Translations under genes and position numbers: made by a program
DNA from: Lates calcarifer
Lineage: Eukaryota; Chordata; Actinopteri; Centropomidae
Reading direction: 5' to 3'
NCBI RefSeq assembly: GCF_001640805.2
Contig: NC_066838.1
Location: 22,689,928 to 22,753,927 of the forward strand
Length of the DNA: 64,000 bases
Part shown: in pieces, positions 20,601 through 35,500 of the stretch
Position numbering within the stretch: position 1 is the first letter of the stretch
How the letters are laid out: the number at the start of each line of letters is the position of its first letter
Notes under the pieces: model-generated
What the model was told of the DNA's origin: nothing
The model's database searches: none
Seen by the model: the letters and a program-made list of their open reading frames with translations, nothing else

Positions 20601-22546
20601 AAATACATCTCCATGTTTATCTTTCATGGGTTTTGGGGGTCATCACTGGGCACACTTCTGAACACACAGGGCTGGGTGGATGCCTGGCTGTTAGAACACA
20701 TCGTGCACAGAGAGAATGGCAGGAAACAGAAGAGGAATTTAGATGCAGGAGTGGCGATAGATGTGTAGGTCAACAGGATGATGAAGGAAGGAGAGGAGCC
20801 CAGCAGACTGAATAGAGAAGCAGCAGTGGTGTCATCACACAGAGGTGGAGGATTTTTCACTGTTTCCTCTGCTCTATTGGTCAAATCATCACCGATGTCC
20901 ATGCCTGGGAAATCTCTCCAACAGAGTCCCTCTGCACTGAGATTCCTGTTTTACGCCCAGTCCCACTAATGGAGAGGAAGGCAGGAAAGCCTCTCAACTT
21001 CTAGAAATGTTTGTTGACATTTTTTATCTAACAAACTGATTTCATTATCGTTGCACAGATGCCATCTTGTACTGTCCCAGATGACCGCACTTTGAGCTCT
21101 TTTTTTCTTGGCTGTCAGTGAAAAACGGCAACAAATTAAAACCATCAGCAAAGCAAAGACTGAAAAAAATTTTGGTTGTTAACAAGTATTAAGAATTGTT
21201 ATAAATTAATGAAAGGCAGGTTGACATAAGACACTATTATTTTACTGCAGTCTGTAGAAAAAGCACTCTCCTATTATTCAGCAGAGGATTTTTTTATATG
21301 CTGCAGCACAGAAGGATAAAGAATAAAGACGGGCAGAGAGACAGAAGAGGGAAAATAAGGCCACCAGCAGGACTGTTATTGGGAACAGCAATAACTTGGC
21401 CCCCGGATCTCTTGCAGGGTTTTCAAATTCATGCATTTTAGCAAAATGTGAGCTTCTAATTTAACCAGTGCTACCCCCATATTTATGCCTGTTAGCCTTT
21501 ACAATCACATGTCAGTCATGCTCCTATGATGGCTCTATCCAGCTGGCTCTAAGACTCACAAAACAGCAACCTCCCTTTAAAAAAAGGAAGAAGAAACTAA
21601 GCAGGTCCCTGAGGGTCAGATTCTCTGCTGCCATGTGCTGATCCTCGTGATGCCCTGGCAATGCCCCCCTCGCTGCACAGAGATTCTTTGTGCATGTAAA
21701 CCAAAATAAGTCAAATGGCAAGATAGGGAGGGTAACTAAAAGGGGGGAGGATAAGGATAAGAGGAAGGGCAAAAAAGAGATATTAGTAAAATCCCTTAGA
21801 GATGGCCCCCCGCTAGACTTCGCTCATCAGGATTCCTCAGCTGTCAACAGACACATGCTTCACATTCAAATAACCATACCACACAAAGACAGTCTTCCAC
21901 AAATAATCAAACCAGGAGAGAAGTTATGGTGTAATGGTTATTAATCAGTTTATTCTGGTTCAGCTTAGTGGCCCTTTACTCTAAATGAAACTATTTCTAA
22001 TAGTTGTCTAAAACCTACAACCCCTGTATACTACTCATATTGCAAATGTATAACTGCAAATTCTATGTCCAAAATAGTTTCTAAAGGATCACAAGTCGAT
22101 TTTGTTTTCCATTTTTTATAACCTTTTTGAACATTTAAAACTTACTTTAGACCTGTCAAATCATAGTGTCACTTTTGTTAATTGTTAATGTAATTTCAAG
22201 TGGCCCTCAGCAAACTTTAAAAAGTATCTGGATTGAAACATACAAGGTGACCGGGAGGACCCCCCGTTCCCAGACACCAGCCTGCTCTTGGCTCAGTTCA
22301 GTCTCATATGGTTGCATTGTTTGACAAGCAAGCCTCCAGGCAGTCCTCAAAAACCCAGCAGTGGGACTGCAGTGATTCCAGATGTGGCCTGCCCGGATCT
22401 CTGGAACAGCACATCTCTGTGTGAACATGAACAGTGAACACCCAACATCACACTCCTTGAGCACACTGCACATCAATGCAACAGTTTGTCACTTTCTGCT
22501 GATGTGGTGTGATTACGAAATAGCATGTGTGTTTTGTCAGTGATGT

Positions 22547-22548
<2 letters not shown>

Positions 22549-22578
<30 letters not shown>
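22549..22578 (+). repeat. (GT)15 microsatellite
   Basis: Uninterrupted GT dinucleotide run about 0.8 kb upstream of the cd34 promoter. Confidence 0.97.
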
Positions 22579-22581
<3 letters not shown>

Positions 22582-23327
22582 AGCACAGAAAAAGGCGTGT
22601 ACAGTACATGTAAGCGTGCACATGTGCTTTAGTGGTTTGGTGGATGACTCACTAAAAGGCTGTTAGTAATCTGTCCAGGGACACACAAAAACTGAGGCCA
22701 AGCGTTGTGTGTGACGCCATGTGCTTTTACAGGCCTCTGAGCTATGTACGCAACATGTAGAAGGCAGGAGGAGTGCTTCCTGTTTACCAGGTGCATCTTC
22801 AAAAAAGAGAATTAGGACACACTTAACATCTTTAACACCTTTCTGCAAATGCAAAGTCCCAGCCTGAAGTCTGTTGTGTTGAGATTTTCTATTTCAAATT
22901 TGTATTTACATAGGACTTGTGAGTCTATAAGTATGGAGTCAGCGTACTTTCTTCTCACGCACAGAGCTCATCAGAACAGCTTGTATTTGTGCCTTGTCTA
23001 CTATAGCATCACCTTCCCAAAGTGCACCCACAGCCCCCACACTGCAGAAGCAGTTGTGCTACTGTGACACAAACTGTGCAAACTTCTATGAAAGACAGCC
23101 AACTTTTTCTCCAGGAACCAAAACTACAACAAAGAAAAAGCACAAACAGATGCCTGATTTTACCCACTAACATCTCATTATCTCATTGTGGTGCCTGCTG
23201 CACATGTGTACAAACACAAAGACAAGGGAGGGAACTGGGACTGTTGCTTTGGGGGAAACGGGTTAACAGGAGGCCGTTAGAAAAGGGGTGTGGAAAGAGA
23301 GAGAGAGAGGCTGAAGGAGTGGGGCCA

Positions 23328-23333
23328 TATAAA
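23328..23333 (+). promoter_or_regulatory. cd34: TATA box of cd34
   Basis: TATAAA in the context ggggccatataaagagc. It would place the start site near 23355-23360, giving a 5' leader of about 145 nt with no upstream ATG. An alternative is that the coding exon is internal, because a pyrimidine-rich tract ending in acacag at 23465-23470 looks like a splice acceptor. Confidence 0.55.
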
Positions 23334-23503
23334 GAGCAACTGAACACAACCCAGGCTTTATCCTGCTTGTCTGTCCCGCTCACTCAGACCTCACAGGAAA
23401 CTCCCAACTCCCCCTGCCCTTACACTCACTCACCTTCACTTACCACACTTTTTTTTACTTTGACACACAGTCCCGCCGGCTGCGCTCACTCTGTCCATAG
23501 AGG

Positions 23504-23585
23504 ATGGCTGTGTCCATGTGGAGAATGAATGGGCTCTGGAGAAGGATGGCTGGAGTTCTGGTGCTCTGCACTCTGTTGCTCAGCA
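23504..23585 (+). CDS. cd34: cd34 exon 1: signal peptide
   Basis: 82 nt from ATG to donor gtaagt. It encodes MAVSMWRMNGLWRRMAGVLV and LCTLLLSS: a basic n-region then a hydrophobic core. Further in-frame Met codons at residues 5, 8 and 15 could serve as starts, and the last would still leave a hydrophobic leader. Confidence 0.85.
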
Positions 23586-26500
23586 GTAAGTACTCTTATA
23601 ATTATTAATTAGGCTATAGTATCTTCTTTTGCAACTTTAATTTACTCTAATATCACTATATTCCCCACTCAAAGTCTCATCTTGCTTGTGGAATTGAACT
23701 TTTTTGTTCCTTTGTTTTTGTCTCAGAAAGTCTTTGACATTGTAGTAGGCAAAATTCAGTTTCACATAATGCAGTATGTGTACATCAACAGTGACTTTTT
23801 ACACAGTAGTTGGAGGGCTTGCTTTGATGTGCTCTGCCATGAGGGTACATACAGATGCAAAGAGGAATGTTAAGCGGTGTGCGACTGCAGACACAAAGGG
23901 TCTGCTCAGGAGCGGAACGTTGCAGTTGAGAATAATTATGCTTTACATCCTGCAGTGCATCTGGGTGGAGCTAATATGTGTTTGAATGTGTTTAAAAACC
24001 ATTCATACAAGATGGCCTAGAAATACATGAGTGTATTTCTAATGTATTTCTATATTGAAAACAGGATCAGATTGTTTCTATGTATTGCATGCTACTCTAT
24101 ATATAACTATGTCTCCAGTGAGTTATAAAGATACTTTAAGTACATATGACTGTGTGTGAGCTGCGTGTGTGCTACATATAACAAAGTGACCACATAGCAC
24201 ATGTGGATTCAACAGAGAGCAAAAATAGTTCCCTACACTGTTTTCCCTGTAGATCTTCAAACAGTAAATGTCTCTGTGCGTGCGATCATGTGAATGTGTG
24301 TGGACTCGCTGGGCAGTCCACTTCAAATCAGTCTGAGGCCTGATGCTAATTGCAGGGTGATGTATGGCTTGGATGGTGTTGCCTCCTCGCCAGTTGTAAA
24401 GCAAGACTAGTTCTAGTTCAGCCCAGAGTAACGACTTCTGCAGAGCCATCAGGCCCCATCTATGGGCACAGGGGCGGTAAATGTTAGGAGCGACCTTGGG
24501 AAGACTAGGAGGAGTATTCCAGACTGATGAAAATAATCAAGGGTTTACTTTAAAAGGGAAAAGATTATGAGATGGCGGAACATGTTCGTAGTTTGCACAA
24601 TAAAAAGGCACACTGCATACCGTCTGCATCAGCAGCTTAACAGATGGTAATTAGATTTACATGGAAATCTAATTACTTCAGGCACTCCCTGCCAAGAAAT
24701 TAAAGGCTCAATACACGGACAACATTTTAAGACACATCTGATAATCAGCCATGTATATTTCTTTATTTTTCTATTACTGTTATTTAAAAAGCAGCTATTC
24801 TACTGTCTTATTATCTCTATAATTAGGACTTTGTTTTAATAATTTCCATATTATTATATTATTACAACCATGCCCACCTTGCCATTTGTCATATCTGCAT
24901 ATTGCCTAACATAGTTTGTCTTGATGTCTGAGTTCCACTGGGATTTCATGTTTTAAACGTGAAAAAACAAAATTTATAATAAATTAAAATTGGATTTTTC
25001 ATTGGCACCAATCTTGCACCCCTGTTTTAGGTTTTAGCAGACAGCTCCTGATTTCTACTTTTAAGACTATCACAAGGGTGTTGTCTCAAGTCTGCTGACC
25101 AATCCTCAATTCTTTACCACATCCAACTGCAGCCCTCCGATCACACAGTCCTGCAACACTGTTGACACAGTGTGACTTTGCATGGGCACGGTCACATTTG
25201 GTTCTGAAAAACAAAATTAGTTCAGTTAAATACACTGAATGTGATGAGTTCTTGTATCTACATCTGGCCACTTGTACAAGTCTATGTTGATCATCTGCAC
25301 ACTTCTGTGGCTATTTCTGGTTTTGTTTTGGTACATTTTGCACCCACAGCCAAGTCACAAGAGACATTCTGTCTCCTCACTGACTCTTTTGACAATATAG
25401 GACTATGTGGCTTCAGTGGTATATGGGTCAGAGGTCTGGCTTTGATGACGTCAGTATACTCGGACAAAGACGTTGTCATGTTTCATGCTCCATTATGACT
25501 TCTTGATCAAATGAAGAAGACTCTTTGTCAAGTTGCTCAGTCCCTCTAAATGGAGAGGCGTGCCTCTGCACAGCTCCTGTCTTCTTGTGTTATTCTTACT
25601 CTCAGAGTGGAATCACTGTGAATCAGGAGGTTTAATCAGTGCCACATCAGGTTTAGCAGTGATGTCATTAGCCCCGCAAGGGTGGATAAATGGGCCAGCT
25701 GATCCCAGGCCTGTCTTAAAATAATGCTTGCAGTATTTGTACAAAAAGACAAGGGCCTCATCATTAAACTCTCTTTCTCTCTATGAATATATACATACAC
25801 AGAAACCGTGGAAACCAGAAATGTAATTTCACAAAGGCCTTGGACTTACCACTTATCCAACAACAGGCATTATATGGAGTCAGTGGGTATAAAATGTTGC
25901 TTAAGGGGAACAAATCTGAACATTATCAAGCATTAAGTTTAGTCAAAGACAAGGCGCACTACAGGTACTGTGGGCTGCAGCTGAATCACTGAAAAGAGTA
26001 AATAATTCCTAGTTGTGCAGATCTACAGCTCAGTTAAAACATCAGCAGCTGAAGAACATCTTAGTTTAGATTTGTAGTTTAGAAAAACTGATTCAGGCAA
26101 AACAAGAGCAAGACGATAGAAGAGTGCATGAAAGGCAGGATGCAAGAGAGACAGCCTTTGATGCACTTGATTAGTGAATGTGTTTGACTGTGTTTATCAG
26201 TGCAAACATCCTCGTCATCTATAAGCAGGCCAATCACGCTGACACTCTGGCAAACACAGATTTAGTTTATACCCCCACTTCCCATGGCTGTCATTCAGTA
26301 GTTATGCAGTTGTGCAAATATGTAGCGCTGAAAGGGGCATGGACTGCAGTGTTGGATGATGTCATTCAGTGCCTCTTGGAGTATGTTAAAATCTCTCTCT
26401 TCCTCTCTCTCTCAAGATTTCGGGGGAAAACCCAAGCTTTAAATCTGCTCTGGAGAAGGGGGAAAAACATCTTGTCTCGCTCATTTCAGCTTGTCATCTG

Positions 26501-29500
26501 TGATGACTGTTTCTGTTGTTAAGTCAGGGTTTCAGGCAGAGCAGAATGAGCTGTGACAATTGCTGTTAGAATATACCACAGTAAACCAAGATATTCACTC
26601 GTGGGTTGGCAAAGACATCAGTGCTCAGTAGATGTCCTTTGGATGACACACACTAAAGTGGCCTTCACTGATACAAGTCATTCAGAATGGCATAAATCAT
26701 AAGGGCTAATTGAATACAAAGGAAGAAGAGATATGAGAACTAAAAGACTCTTGAATCCTGTCAGAGAAAATGTAAGAAAATGTCTTAACTGAGCCTTTAA
26801 AAAGGACAGCACAGACTTCACACAGAGTAGAATTCACCATCCATATCTCCCTACATACAGATGTACAAAGCTGTTGTTTCTCAGACAGCTTCACCCTGCC
26901 AATGTAAACATGGGCAGAATATTGCCACTCTTTCTCATGGCCCTCAGCTATTGACCAGCATTCCTTCAGTCCCAAGTCGTTGATGGCGAAGTTTGATTCA
27001 CGTCATCTGCTGGAGGGCGTGGGTCTTTTATGTAAGCTTTGGCAGATAGTGGTCTTATGTCAGGCTAGGGTGTGTGTCCACTTGGGCCCAAAGTTATGGC
27101 TGAGGTGCCACGTGAGCTTTCAAGTAATTAAACCTGGAGTCTGTGTTCTGTCAAACTGCCAGTTTTCTTCTGTGATTTCTATATATGAGTGGGCCAGGTC
27201 AGTCCACGACTGAAATCATTTAAATACTCTAAAAACACTGCCTGTCATAAGTGTCTGTTCTCTTACCTCATCTGCTAGCTCTCATCAGCATGAAAACCAT
27301 AACAAGGGGGCGACATTATAAAATGTGTTTTTTCTTTCTGAATTATCTACATTTGAATCCGACTCTATTCCAAAGAAAACATATTAATGATAAGAAAACA
27401 AAACCACTGTCGCCACTAACTAAATTATCATCCAGGAAAAGGAGTTGACTTGGAGAAATAGATCGTCTAGCAACAATATTTACCTAGTGAAACAGTCTTA
27501 ATGAAAAGCAGGCGCTGTGCTAGCATTCAAATCTTCCTTTTCCAATTACTGCTATTCTGGTGAGCTTATTGTTCCTTGTTCCCCTGGCACCCCGCTGTAA
27601 TTTTACAGCTGTTGGGTTTTACCAGCATAAAGGGGGGGAGGCCTTCTCCTCCTGTTTCTCCCTCATTTTCACAAAATTTGGCGGCACAAGCAAAACTGAA
27701 GCCGAGTAACTCCAGATATCACTACTCAGATCGAAATCACCTCTTCTGTTAAGCTAATGAGCGGCCCCAGGACTATAGTGTGGATTCCGCAACAAGAACT
27801 TGGAAGCGCCCTCAGCTTCTTGTGTCATCCCTGCTTCTTCACACTGGCTGGAAACTAAAACTTCAGCAACAGCTCAGTGATCCTCCTCACACTGATTGAT
27901 CCAAGGTTTTTGTGATACCATGCCAAACACCAGTAGAAAGCCATAGTATATGTTGGATAACCAGACAGGGCTGTCTTTATGGAGGGGTACACTGTTTACC
28001 CTGGGGAATAAAAGCACTTAATGAGCCTTGGCTGAGGCCCTTTGACTGCCAGAATAATTGCACCTGGTAATTAATGTTCAGTATAAACCATGTCGTTGAA
28101 GCCGTGCTTTATACTTCTTAATTGAAAACACAAGACTGTTTGGACATGATATTCATTTGTACTGTACATGTGTACATGCATCAACAGTGTGTGAGATCCT
28201 GTGCAGGCTTTTCTTTTCTATGTGAAAACTGCAGAGTTTAGCCATATCTGGAAGGCTAACAGATTATTGCTATTATTTCTCAATCTTTGTCTCCCACTTT
28301 GGCTTCTTAGCCTCAGTCATATCAGAACCAGCTTTTTTATGGCCATAGGTTTCGATATCTTTTTACAGCCTCTCCCCACGCGGTCTCACGTAAAAACAGC
28401 GGCTGGAATCGGTCCATGGACATCTGCTGTTGAAGCCCAGTGCTAGTTCTGACACAGGGAGGAGAGCAGCTAGTGTGCTGCAGCTGGTGTTTCCAGGTTC
28501 TAATCCGCTAACAAAATGGATGGACTGTTTTGGAAACACAGGTTTTAGGTTTCACTGCCCTGCTGAAACTATTTTAATGAGTAAATTAGAGGTTGAATAA
28601 AAACAATGGTCAGTAGCTGCTATCAATCATGCTACCTTTTCATTCTTTCCTTTTCTCTTCTTTTCTCCTGCCTTGACTTTGAAAAATGGCCCAAAGAGTA
28701 CATGGAGGAAACAGAAATATTTAAGCTTGAATAAAGTTATCACATTGAGCAGGCACTTTGCTGTATCCCCATTACTTATCTGCAGCCCCCAGAGGTCACT
28801 GCATGCCACGTGCTGTGACAGCCACATCCTGTTATAGGATGTGCATAGATAACATTCCAAACCTGTTGTTAATTCCTTTTTATTTTTTTTTTAAAACTAT
28901 CTTGTGTTTTGTTTAAAAACACCATGGGTGTGGGCAGGGTGGAAAAAGTCAACTTTTGCCACCCGTCTGTGCAGAAACAAAAATAGTTCTCACGTTCAGG
29001 GACCTGAGTGGTGCATTCATGGGATACAATTTTTTTGCATATTGTGAGTGGAGTAGCAAGTAGTAACATGGACTGTAGTTGGTTTCTGTGGCACTTCACT
29101 TGGTGGTATAGTCTATAACAGTAGTGTTTGTCTTTTCATTTTTTCATACAGACCCAGTAGTTAGGTATATTATGCTATAACACTAGTTCTTACAGGACAG
29201 TGTTCCTGTGATTGTAGCAACTGGTGTTCTGGCCTTTAAGGAGACATGTGTCATCTGGTGCTGAAACAAACACTTGATTAACTGAATAGTTGTTCAACAG
29301 AAAATAAATGTTTATAATTGATTTATCATTTAAGCTATTTATGAGGCAAAAATGACAAACATTAAATGTTTCTAGACCCTCAAATATGAGGATTTGCTGC
29401 GTTTCATTACATTGTAAAACAGATACCTTTGGGTTTGACTTTACCTTGAGCTCTTGTGATGGCATTGTTTGTCTAAGCTGAGGTGGGAATGAAAAGAAAG

Positions 29501-32500
29501 GAGTGAGAGGAGACATTAAGACATCTGTAAGCAGAGGACATGGGTTAGTGACGAGAGCTGGGTGTGGCTCATTATGACAGCCAAGGTGTTGTCTCAGTGG
29601 TCTGGGTGGAGGTCAAACGCAAGTCCAAAGATTTAGAGCTGAAGCTTTCCCTCTTACGCATGATGTCACTGATCTCACAGCTCTCTGACAGTATAGCATA
29701 TGCAGAGAGAGAAGGAGTTCCCTGAAGAGACTTAGTACAGCTGCACCACTCTGCCCTTCCCCAGGCCTCCTCCCCAGTCTCCCCAGAGAGGAAGAAGGCC
29801 TCGTCCCCTGCTCAACTGCTCATACTCTGTAACTGCACCCGTTTAATCAGGTGTGACAATGTTTGTTATTATAATAACAATTTCCTACCTTAAATCTGAG
29901 CGGTGGAAGAGCAGGAAGGGTAAAAGATGGCAATTACAATGGGAGCTAGACTTGGAAAAGCCATGAGTGGCACAAATGAGTATGGCAAGGACTGGGACCA
30001 GATAGCACTTTCCAAAATATATTTACCCTCATATCTTAAGTGCACATACACACAAACATACACACACTTGCACAATCAGTTTAGCTGGAGCTGCTTGTAA
30101 CTGAAGATGATAAGGACAGGTAAAGCTTTGTGTGCAGTTAACAATCCAGTCATGCAGCATGCTGGTGCCTCTGCTGAGGGCGAGCTCACTGATTTTAAAC
30201 TGGATCTCTACTGAGTCCACTGGCACAAAGATAAAAAGAGTTTCTCAAACTTGCTGTTAAAAATCCTGTTCAAGACCATACTGAGATTTTTTTTATTTTA
30301 TTTTATTTTATTTTTTAAGTTTTATTTTCATAGCTCTAGCCATCGGTTCTGTCGGTTATGATAACTTTGTACTCACCAGTAATTGTTGATATCTTTGAAA
30401 GCTGCAGCATCTCTAAAAATAAGTCCAACAGGTCAAGAAACACAAGCAGTCAGATGATCAGAGAATCATAGATGTAAGTTTTGTTTTTGTGATCTCTGCC
30501 TCCCCTGAAGCACATAACAGTGCTCCATGGGCTGAGAAAGGAAAACAACTACTGAGCAGAAGAGAAGTGTCTGTGCAGGGTGCTGAAATCAAGCTGGGTG
30601 CTGCATTATTGGACCTAAAACTAGGTTTAAAACCAAACACACTAGGATCAACACACTTTAAAGAAGCATATACATAAAATATGAGCATGTGTGTGTTTTC
30701 CCTTGTCTTACCATGATAGTGTCAGCATTTTGGACTGATGTCTATACTCCCTACAGAGAAAGTTATGCGCTCTACATTCTCTCGCTGTGTGATTATAGGT
30801 GCGTGTGTGTGTGTTGGTGAACTCGTTTGGGTGTGTCTGACAGTGAATGGGGGGGGAGTTGGAGGGCTTTTCCCCAGTGAGGAGAAGAGTTGAGAGGAGG
30901 TTGTCTGGAAGGAAACAGAATCAGTTGTAAAAATGTAGGATCTGGCTTTCATAACAACTTCAGTAAGAAACAGTCTTCTCCACGGTATCATCTCTCTTTC
31001 CTGCTCTCCCCTGAGTCCACCATTGTAAATATAGAGTTTACCACCTGACACAGAGTTAAACCCAAGAACCCTCACATCTGTTTGTGTTTGTGTCTTTCTG
31101 AGCTTTGTAATTTGATGTATTTTCAGGGTGAACAACCATGAACTATATCATGGAATTCATGCAGTGAATGATGATGTCCAGTACAGAGTTGTCAATTCAG
31201 TAATGACCTTTCTTAATCCATTTCTCCATATATAATCCAATAAAGTCAGTTATGAAATTTTTAACAATCGTCCGAGGGATCAGGACTGCTTTATTTATGG
31301 ACGTGACATCTAATATGTTTACAGTGTAACTGACTTTAGGAGTAGCTCACATTCTCTTGTTAAAGTACATGAAGCACAGTTGGGTCAGTAGCTGCAACAC
31401 ATTCCAGTAAGGCAACAACAATAACTGTTTTGGTTATGTAAATCTTCCTAGATAGAACAAAGCATTTGCCATAGGCTACATGTATTAATTCTGTAAGCAG
31501 GCATGGTGCTGTAAGGCACCTTAAGCATCCACCAATGTCCAGTTATTGTTTGCTGGTGAAATATCTGCCTTATAATTGATGTTGCTTTGTCCAACCACAA
31601 GCAAAAAAATGCAGCACTTTTGAACTGTCACTCACAATCCTGGGCCCATATCATACCCCTTCTTTAACCTATGATTTAGTTCTTTACATTTGGCATGACT
31701 GCACACCACACACCACGTCAAAGACTGGAACACCCAGGCTGAAAGGTTCAAGGAGGGCAGCCAGGGCAGGAAATCCACTTGAAGTAGTCCAGTAGTGAAG
31801 AGCAGGATTTACATGAACCCAAAGGTTACACAGCCTGCAGCTTTGGCCATGTGCTCTGTGGGTCCATCAGAAACTCTCAGGAGAGTGAGACCAAGGTTGT
31901 GTTTATGGAGTGGGAGTGTTATGTGTGTTCCTCTGTATTTGTGTTGAGACAAGAGGTCCTAGGGCTTAGTGCTGATGCTGAGTGGCCTGGCTGGAAACAC
32001 AGTGAGATTTCTGACACAGCTGTCTGAGGCATCTTTGTCTACAGTGGTGGAGTGTTACTGTGTATAAATCTCTACTAGCATAGTGCGGAGTTTAAATTCA
32101 TGACAGTTTAAAGTGAGTAGATTGGTGTGTATATATGTGTCCATGTATCTGTATTCATGAGCATTCACAGTGTGTGGTTCATATATCTGTATGTGTACAG
32201 AGTCTGTGCATGTAATGTGTGTTTAAACAAAAGAACCCATTAATACAATGATTGATATTTTTTAAGAAACTGAGGACGTAAAAGCTTTAAAACATAAATA
32301 ATCATGCTTATTCTAGTCAGCACTTAATACTTAACTGCTTAGACAGTGAAGTGATTTAAAAACATTCCATATACATTGTTTGTCCTAAGAAAATCTTTAT
32401 AGCTATGAGGTATAAACTGAAGTTAAATCAGTGGCTAAACATTTTTGTCTCACATGATTACAGTATTAAACATGACAGTTCAAGCTGAAGGCAATTAATT

Positions 32501-35500
32501 GAAGGCTCTAAAAACACAGTGAAGTTTAGTTTAGTTCTCTCTTTTTGATTGACTGTGCGATCCCTGATTGGGCCTGACCACACTTTGATACAACTTCAGT
32601 TATTTGTCATGGCTGTAGCATTGGGAGCAGGAGTGATGGACTCGGCTGTACTAGTAGAGTTCTGTTTGTTTGTACATGGTTTTAAAAAGACATCACAAGT
32701 TAAAATAGAATAGGGCAGTCTAATAGCATTATCCTGCTGGCTACATCAACACATAGTTTCAGAGAGAGGGTTTGCAGTTATCTGCACATACAAAATCAAT
32801 ACGTTAATAAGGATGTTTACCTGTTGTAATATTAATCTGAAATTTGACGTTTGACTTCAGAAGGTGATTTAACCAATGCAGGCCATCAATCCTTTTAACT
32901 AAAAAAAAACTTTAAGGAATTTGGGAAATGCTTCTTGTTTTTTTTTTACCTTGCTTTTTCAGAAAGGTCAGAGCACCACCCAACTTAATCCCAAGATTAT
33001 TAAAGAAACATTTCTCCCAGACGATGTATGCGCAGTCAAGAGGCCATCACCTCCTGACTGAGCTGTTTATTTGCATAGGCTGCAGACAGTGAGAATCAGC
33101 CCATATGTGGCTATTAATTAGTTTGAGCCCTTGAGCACACGTGCCAAATTGGTTTGGCATCTTTGGGTTGGGCATGGCCAAGCTGTTCAAAGTGTGTGCT
33201 TGAAATTTCATTCCAAATTACTATTCCTTTTTTACATAAGAACAGTGGCATAAGTGGGATTGTGTGATTTTAAGGATTGTTTTTTTTTCTTTTTTCCATT
33301 TTTAACCTTTAATGTGCATCAGGTGGATTCACTACAGAGGTTTTCGAACTGTGAACCAGGGGGAGTTACTGCAATTGGCATCAAAACTCATAGTCATAGT
33401 CATAGTTCTGTCAAATCTGAACATGATTACATATTTTTAGATTCAGTGTGACTTACACTATACAGAGATATCATTATCACCAGTGTGCACTTCTAATAGC
33501 CAATTCAGGATATTTTTAATGCTGCCACTTTGCCTAAATGTAAACAAATATACGGGGAAAAAAACTAAGCAACTAGTTTGGTGTAGCCCCCAAATAACTA
33601 ATTGTAGTTTAAGTGTTTAAATTTCTGTGTCTCTCTTTGTCCCTCTCCCCCTCTCCCTCTGTCTCTCCATTCCTTGCAGATGAGGTGATATGTCAAGATG
33701 ATTCAGTAACAGATGCCGCAACTGCAGCCGATCTAGGTGGAGACAGCAGTGCTGGTAGGAGCCTTGATAAATGAGATTTGAGATTAGCACAGGAGTTCTG
33801 GAAATTACAGGGAGATAAGACATTATTTCAAAGTTGAATTTTTCTTAAGTTATTTTACTCTATATTACTACCATTACATAGATTCTGAGAGAGGCTATCA
33901 TGTTATAGTAACATTACAAGTGACAAACACCTTGACACATTAGGTTACCTGATGAAATAAAGGTTAAATACATTATACATCCATTATGTGCTTGTGTATA
34001 ACAGCATTGTCTGTTGATTGTGTTCTTAGTGACAGATGTTCCAGCTCCAGCCGCCTCTTCTGCCCCCACTGTGGATTCCGGTGATGGTGATGGTGCTGGT
34101 GGTGGTGAAGACTCTGCTGTCTCTGCTGGTCCTGAAGTCCCAGCAACTATTATAACCATTGACATTGGTGCGGACAACCCGAATGTAGACCTCTCAGGCA
34201 CCATTGCTAGCACCCTTGCCAAAGGCGTTGAGGTGCCTGCAGTCAATGAGAACTCAGATGTCTCCAACGTTGTTAAAAAAGTGGTGGTGGGTACCTGCCT
34301 GTACCGTGTTCAAGCATTTCTGTAAAATATATTGCATTTGTTTTGATGGGGGATGTGTTTACAATGGATGGCTGATGTTGTAGTTACAGCCATAATGTGC
34401 AAAGTGTCCTGTCTTCTCCTGACCTCATTTGTTTGTCTGACCTGGCTCACTGTCTACAGCCTACTGTGAAGTGTGTTGGAGAGAACGACATCCCAGAAAG
34501 TAATGCTGTCAAGGCTATGGTGGCAACAGCTGACTGTGTGAGTATGAGTTTATCATTACAATAGCACTATAAAAGAGGAATATTCTCTTAAGATGTCAGT
34601 CCACCACCACCAAAGCTACATGCTACCACCATCTTCATGTCATTCAGTTTGTAACAATAACCTTCGTCTCCTCCCTGTTAACCACCGCCAGTATCAAATT
34701 ACCAACTGCTAAGAGTTTGCCTTGCAAAATTTAAGACCAAAGTGAAATGACAGGAAAGAGCTGAGGCCGGTTACCTTCTAGTGACACGCTCATTTTACCA
34801 AGACCTTTATCTGGCCCCCAACACCTTGGGTCCAGAGGAAGTGGTTTACTCCACTTAGAAAGAGAAGAAGAAGATTAATGGGTTTTAAAGAGTTACGGTT
34901 GGAAATATGGCCCTGATAAAGGCAGATCTTTTCTCAGACATTCCTCAGGCATTGTAAATCTTGAGACTGTGTTCCTGGCAGGAGACAAATGAAGAGGACG
35001 GCTAGTGTTTCCTCACTCCTCCTCGCTCTAAGGTCCATAAGGAGGAATTGCAAGGGTGTGGCCTCATTTTATGGCTTTTTTATATTATAAGTCTTTTACT
35101 ACACAAAGATGTGTTTTTCAGGTTTTGTCACAAGAGGAAGACAATGAGTTAGATATCTGTGTATCTAGAAAATTTATTTTCTGTAGTTTTCTCTTACACT
35201 GTTTAATTCTAATTGTGAACACAGTTGTTAGGTGATGCATCAAAGCACAACAAACACACGATGTTCAAATACAACTATCTGTTGCATTGTACAATATGTC
35301 AGTCCAGGTGCACAGAGCCGAAGCAGCAGGTCAGATCCCAATCCACATACTTTAGTTAGCCTGTATGTGGGTCATTACTGTAACATCCACAGAGCCAGGA
35401 CCAGCTGCAGAAATCATCTGTCCAACTCAGGATGAAACTAAACATGGACTGCTGTGCCGGAGGCCTTAGCCAGCTGATGATTAGTTCAAAATGTAGATGA

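Larger units (their letters stand above)
12656..23327. other. Intergenic region plxna2 - cd34
   Basis: 10.7 kb with no supportable gene. The longest open frames (for example 16132-16671) lack splice logic or recognisable domains. CA/GT-rich tracts lie at 17568-17610 and 22549-22578 and a T-run at 20166-20179. A stretch at 12830-13230 has exon-like GT sites but no shared frame. The block around 16440-16760 has clustered transcription-factor motifs. Any regulatory elements of cd34 would be expected here, but none is proven. Confidence 0.75.

Noticed and set aside
23022..23528. 168-codon open frame across the cd34 promoter and ATG
   Set aside because: It overlaps the TATA box and the start of cd34 in another frame and has no recognisable protein motif.
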